Shown here one piece after another: positions 6,035-8,641 of a stretch of DNA of 8,641 nt. The notes under the pieces were generated by a model that saw only the letters and a list, made by a program, of their open reading frames with translations, had not been told where the DNA came from and did no database searches. Numbering within the stretch: the stretch's first letter is position 1; every line of letters begins with the position of its first letter. Origin of the DNA: Chloroflexota bacterium (GTDB lineage Bacteria > Cyanobacteriota > Vampirovibrionia > Obscuribacterales > Obscuribacteraceae); assembly GCA_005240105.1 (NCBI GenBank), contig SBAT01000430.1, forward strand, positions 1-8,641, in the 5' to 3' direction. Both the position numbers and the translations under genes were made by a program.

Positions 6035-6108
6035 CCAGCCCGGTAGGATTCGAACCTACGACCTCATGGTTCGTAGCCATGCGCTCTATCCAGCTGGGCT
6101 ACGGGCTG
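6035..6108 (-). tRNA. tRNA-Arg (anticodon ACG)
   Basis: This is a complete 74-nt cloverleaf on the minus strand. The acceptor stem CAGCCCG/CGGGCTG is perfect. The D arm is GCCC-AGCTGGATA-GAGC, the anticodon arm CATGG-CTACGAA-CCATG with ACG, the variable loop AGGTC, and the T arm GTAGG-TTCGAAT-CCTAC. The discriminator base is G and CCA is not encoded (GAATT follows). A20 in the D loop and C35 are arginine identity elements. The D stem has one C12-A23 mismatch. A34 would normally be converted to inosine by TadA so that CGU, CGC and CGA are read. Confidence 0.97.
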
Positions 6109-6118
6109 AAGGTTTTTA

Positions 6119-6127
6119 ATACTACCA
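6119..6127 (-). promoter_or_regulatory. Extended -10 upstream of tRNA-Arg
   Basis: Read on the minus strand, TGGTAGTAT gives TGn plus TAGTAT, ending 10 bp before the tRNA 5' end. No convincing -35 precedes it, as is allowed for extended -10 promoters. It lies between the stop of the secreted-protein gene and the tRNA. Confidence 0.35.
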
Positions 6128-6155
6128 CATCACATCTTTGGGGCAGGAGTGGCGC

Positions 6156-6668
6156 TTAATACTTCTTGCGCCAATGTAATACGCTGCCGTGGACATTGCT
6201 TGATGTCGATGAGCCACCGGAGGCATCCCCTGAGCTTTTGGGGGTGGCGCCGCCATAGCCGCTGTAAGGCTTATAAGCTTTTAGTCCGGGATAGCTCGAT
6301 TTGGCGGCTGCTTTCTTCGGTTTGAGCGTGCCGGCTTGCCCGCTCATGGCATTAGGCGCCGGTGGCAGCTTGGGCGGCACACCATTGTAAACTTTCGGCA
6401 AGTTGCTGGGTGCTCCGGGTGAGCCCTGGAAATAGGTCTGGAAGCTGGCTCTGGGCAATGGCTGAGCGGTTGCGGGAGCGCCTGCTCCACCGGCTGCGCC
6501 GCCTCCACTCTGGGTGTTCGTGATAATGGGGCTTTCGTCCACGACCTGCACCTGCTGGCGGGCCATGTAAAAGTGTTTGAAGTTGGGGTCAGTGCCCCGC
6601 CCGTCCTGCGCGAGGACTGGAGTGACTATGCCAAGACTGGCTACAATTGCGATTAAGACTTTAGACAT
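6156..6668 (-). CDS. Secreted Gly/Pro/Ser-rich protein, 170 aa
   Basis: The product has a clear Sec signal peptide: MSKVLIAIVASLGIVTPVLA, with probable cleavage at VLA-QD after residue 20. I chose ATG 6668 because AGGAAAG lies just upstream and it gives a normal signal sequence; an in-frame ATG at 6698 adds ten basic residues without a ribosome site. The mature part starts with a short ordered-looking stretch (DPNFKHFYMARQQVQVVDES, 27-46). It then becomes low-complexity: GGGAAGGAGAPA (55-66), PPKLPPAP (98-105), basic KPKKAAAKSS (116-125), Tyr/Gly-rich AYKPYSGYGG (131-140) and Ser/Gly-rich SSGDASGGSSTSS (145-157), ending HWRKKY. It is probably a disordered exported or envelope-associated protein. 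I recall similar proteins from Obscuribacter-like genomes but cannot name a family. It is divergent from lpxI. Confidence 0.75.
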   Translation of the reverse strand: MSKVLIAIVASLGIVTPVLAQDGRGTDPNFKHFYMARQQVQVVDESPIITNTQSGGGAAGGAGAPATAQPLPRASFQTYFQGSPGAPSNLPKVYNGVPPKLPPAPNAMSGQAGTLKPKKAAAKSSYPGLKAYKPYSGYGGATPKSSGDASGGSSTSSNVHGSVLHWRKKY

Positions 6669-6743
6669 GACTTTCCTATGAATACGAAATATCCGCACGG
6701 ACCGGCTACTTATATATAACCCTGAATCGTGTTTATGAGCTCA

Positions 6744-6772
6744 GTTTAATTCCATTGAATCCCTGATGTCAA
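6744..6772 (-). promoter_or_regulatory. Candidate promoter of the secreted-protein gene
   Basis: On the minus strand a perfect TTGACA (6772-6767) is followed after 17 bp by TTAAAC (6749-6744). The -10 is poor but the -35 and spacing are ideal. The leader to the ATG would be about 70 nt and contains a TATATATAAG stretch (6709-6718 region) that could be an alternative -10. Confidence 0.4.
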
Positions 6773-6820
6773 GCCGGGTGCGCGGCTTAGACGGTCTAGG
6801 CGGTAGAACAAGTCCGAAAA

Positions 6821-6829
6821 TGATAAACT
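6821..6829 (+). promoter_or_regulatory. Candidate extended -10 for lpxI
   Basis: TGA followed by TAAACT (6824-6829) resembles an extended -10 element, with transcription starting near 6836 and a leader of about 33 nt. No -35 is apparent. Confidence 0.25.
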
Positions 6830-6868
6830 TGGCAAGCTTAAAGTTCTTCGTCATGTAAGGAGCCCTAC

Positions 6869-7708
6869 GTGAGTTCGCAAGCCACACTTACTCAAAATTC
6901 CACCAAGCTTATTGGTCTTGTTGCCGGTGAAGGCAAATTACCAGAACTTCTAGCCAAGTCTGCCAAAGAGAAAGGCTACAGAGTCATTGCCCTGGCTCTT
7001 TCGCCGGAAGCTGAAAATCATGTGGTGTCACATTGCGAGAAAGTGCATCTGATTGCACCAGGACAATTGAGCCGCAACTACAACTTGATGAAAGAAGCCG
7101 GTGTCAAAGATGTTGTCTTCATAGGCAAAATTCCCAAGTTGAATATTTTGCAGAACTTGCATAAGTTAGATTGGTGGGCTGTAAGGGAAATGTCCAAGCT
7201 CTCCAATTTCAACGATGACACCATTCAGCGGGCGATGGGCGATTTCTTGGATAGACATGGAATGAAAGTCCTATCGCAATCAGATTTCTTGCGCCATCTG
7301 TTCCCTGATTTTGGTGTTATTACCAAGCGTCAACCGACAGCTGCTGAATACGCTGACATAGAATTTGGTTTTAAGCTGGCCAAAGAAGTTTCGCGTCAGG
7401 ATATTGGTCAAACAGTAGTAGTTAAAGATCAAATGATCATTGCTATTGAAGCTATTGAAGGTACAGACGAAGCTATCCGTCGTGGTGTCGCTTTAGCTAG
7501 AGGGCCGGTTGTTGTAGTCAAAGTGGCTAAGGAAAATCGTGACGAACGGTTTGATACGCCTACTGTGGGCATGAGCACCCTGCAAGCCCTTGTCGGCAAA
7601 GGCAAGGGCGGCATACTGGCTGTTGAGGCTGGTCATACAATGATTGTTGACCAGAAGGAAATGGTTGATTTTGCCGAAGAAAATGGCGTCGCCATCATTG
7701 CGGTTTAA
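6869..7708 (+). CDS. lpxI: LpxI, UDP-2,3-diacylglucosamine pyrophosphatase
   Basis: LpxI hydrolyses UDP-2,3-diacylglucosamine to lipid X (2,3-diacylglucosamine 1-phosphate) and UMP, the fourth step of lipid A synthesis. It replaces LpxH in many bacteria and acts at the inner face of the cytoplasmic membrane. The 279 residues fit the family (DUF1009). The N-terminal domain has the nucleotide-site motif LIGLVAGEGKLPELLAKSAK (14-33). The C-terminal catalytic domain has VVKDQMIIAIEAIEGTDEAI (184-203), KVAKENRDERFDTPTVG (218-234, with the conserved acidic positions Asp225 and Asp229) and the GGILAVEAGHTMIVD end (247-261). The start is GTG 6869, with AAGGAG (6857-6862) at ideal spacing. In Proteobacteria lpxI usually lies with lpxA and lpxB; here a TPR gene follows after 80 bp. 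No sign of damage. Confidence 0.93.
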   Translation: MSSQATLTQNSTKLIGLVAGEGKLPELLAKSAKEKGYRVIALALSPEAENHVVSHCEKVHLIAPGQLSRNYNLMKEAGVKDVVFIGKIPKLNILQNLHKLDWWAVREMSKLSNFNDDTIQRAMGDFLDRHGMKVLSQSDFLRHLFPDFGVITKRQPTAAEYADIEFGFKLAKEVSRQDIGQTVVVKDQMIIAIEAIEGTDEAIRRGVALARGPVVVVKVAKENRDERFDTPTVGMSTLQALVGKGKGGILAVEAGHTMIVDQKEMVDFAEENGVAIIAV

Positions 7709-7788
7709 TCAGCTCGCGAAGATATAGGGATAACCCTGCGGTATTTGTAAAATGCCAATGGCATAATGGGGTCTGAGGAAAGTTCTCG

Positions 7789-8641
7789 ATGATAAGAAGC
7801 CGCAGTTTTGTTGCCACTTTGTTTATGGGCGCGCTAGCCTTCTATTTCGCTTTCATGAGTAATGCCTGGGCTCAGCTTCCTGATGATACAACCGAGCAAA
7901 ATCAATTAGTCGCTGCCGAGCACTACTATTTAGCTAGTTATTACATCCGTCATTGGAAGTTCAAGCAGGCTCAAATTGAATTGGAAGAAGCAATTCGCTT
8001 TTATCCTAATTTCAAAGCTGCCCACCGCAATCTCTGTATCGTCAGTTTCATGACCACCAATCCGCTCAGAGCCTTAGCTGAATTTAGTGTTGTAATTGGG
8101 CTTGGCGAGCCAATTCCATTGACTGCGCAAGAATGCAAGGATTTGGATTTGAAGGCTGCCAAAATGCATTTTGAGATGGGGCTGACTCAGGCTACTGCTC
8201 GTAAGTGGAAGGATGCAGCAGCTGAGTTTCGTTGGGCGCTAGTGTATTCGCCAGACAATGCAAAATACACTCGCTCGTTAGCATTTGCCTATGCCAATTT
8301 AGGTAATTTTGAAGAAGCAGAGCGCGCGTACACAACTGCCTTCGCCAGCGATCCCTCAGATGGTTTCTCGCATGCTGATTTTGCTTTTCTTCTGTCAGAC
8401 AGTGGACAGCCCAAGCGCGCCATCCAACAAATGGATAAGGCTGTGCAATTAGAGCCGGAGGCAGCTGCCCTGCATGTCGATTTAGGTTGGTTAGCTGAAT
8501 CATCCGGTGACTTAGCCAAAGCAGAAGATGAAATCAGCAAAGCTGTCGAGATGTGTCCCAACTATCCACAGTTGTGGATGCACTTAGGGCGTCTGCAGGA
8601 AGCTCAGGGCAAAAAAGCTAAAGCTTTAGCTGCTTATCAAA
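7789..8641 (+). CDS. Secreted TPR-repeat protein, 3' end cut by window
   Basis: The frame is open from ATG 7789 to the window edge (284 codons seen) and has no stop within the window. GAGGAAAG (7775-7782) is a strong ribosome site at good spacing. Residues 1-28 form a Sec signal peptide (MIRSRSFVATLFMGALAFYF, cleavage near AWA-QL), so the protein works in the periplasm or at the envelope. Tetratricopeptide repeats follow at about 43-76 (YYIRHWKFKQAQIELEEAIR), 125-156, 159-190 (LAFAYANLGNFEEAERAYTT), 193-224 (ADFAFLLSDSGQPKRAIQQM), 227-258 (LGWLAESSGDLAKAEDEISK) and 261 onward. Such arrays bind partner proteins. No enzymatic domain is visible in the part present. It may be co-transcribed with lpxI, since the 80-bp gap holds only a 4-bp AGGG/CCCT hairpin with no T-tract. 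Confidence 0.9.
   Translation, partial: MIRSRSFVATLFMGALAFYFAFMSNAWAQLPDDTTEQNQLVAAEHYYLASYYIRHWKFKQAQIELEEAIRFYPNFKAAHRNLCIVSFMTTNPLRALAEFSVVIGLGEPIPLTAQECKDLDLKAAKMHFEMGLTQATARKWKDAAAEFRWALVYSPDNAKYTRSLAFAYANLGNFEEAERAYTTAFASDPSDGFSHADFAFLLSDSGQPKRAIQQMDKAVQLEPEAAALHVDLGWLAESSGDLAKAEDEISKAVEMCPNYPQLWMHLGRLQEAQGKKAKALAAYQ

Noticed and set aside
5937..6080. N-terminal extension of the 88-codon ORF through the tRNA (MATNHEVVGSNPTG...)
   Set aside because: This is the familiar spurious translation of a tRNA T-arm and anticodon region. A terminator also separates the tRNA from the ORF.
7725..7742. Resemblance to the I-SceI homing endonuclease site
   Set aside because: Only the first ten bases (TAGGGATAAC) match; the rest differs, and no intron or endonuclease gene is present.
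8192..8561. Two minus-strand ORFs of 90-103 codons
   Set aside because: They are shadows of the TPR gene, which has a signal peptide, a ribosome site and repeats on the plus strand.

Overview
The window looks like chromosomal DNA of an uncultured diderm bacterium. My best guess is the non-photosynthetic cyanobacterial relatives (Melainabacteria/Vampirovibrionia, Obscuribacter-like). This rests on LpxI, a lipid A enzyme; a low-complexity secreted protein with an 'FYMARQQVQVVDESP' stretch of a style I associate with that group; a secreted TPR protein; moderate GC; and a tRNA without encoded CCA. The placement is an inference from recall, not a search.

Layout. Positions 200-979 hold an orphan 259-residue protein. 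At 1132-1287 lies a 51-codon Pro/Lys/Arg-rich gene with a good Shine-Dalgarno. It is followed by a perfect 20-bp inverted repeat abutting an extended -10, and then by a complete AbiE type IV toxin-antitoxin operon (abiEi 1398-2180, abiEii 2177-2971, ATGA overlap). A small three-helix membrane protein (3173-3502) and a 28-bp perfect palindrome follow. Then come an OsmC-family peroxidase (3749-4183, with promoter and possible operator) and a DUF4256 protein (4231-4806).

The strand then switches. A nested, mutually exclusive hairpin system (4886-4952) lies between the convergent DUF4256 gene and a minus-strand DUF3800 gene (4954-5646). That gene is preceded by a short unknown ORF (5670-5936) and by tRNA-Arg(ACG) with its own terminator. 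A secreted Gly/Pro/Ser-rich protein (6156-6668, minus) is divergent from lpxI (6869-7708, plus). A Sec-exported TPR protein starts at 7789 and runs off the right edge.

How it fits together. The left and middle parts look like accessory DNA: a defence/stability module (AbiE), a DUF3800 protein of predicted RNase H-like fold next to a tRNA, small orphans and unusual palindromes. The right part (tRNA, secreted protein, lpxI, TPR protein) looks like ordinary chromosome devoted to the cell envelope. The most interesting non-coding signals are the AbiE operator/leaderless promoter and the bistable RNA structure at 4886-4952.
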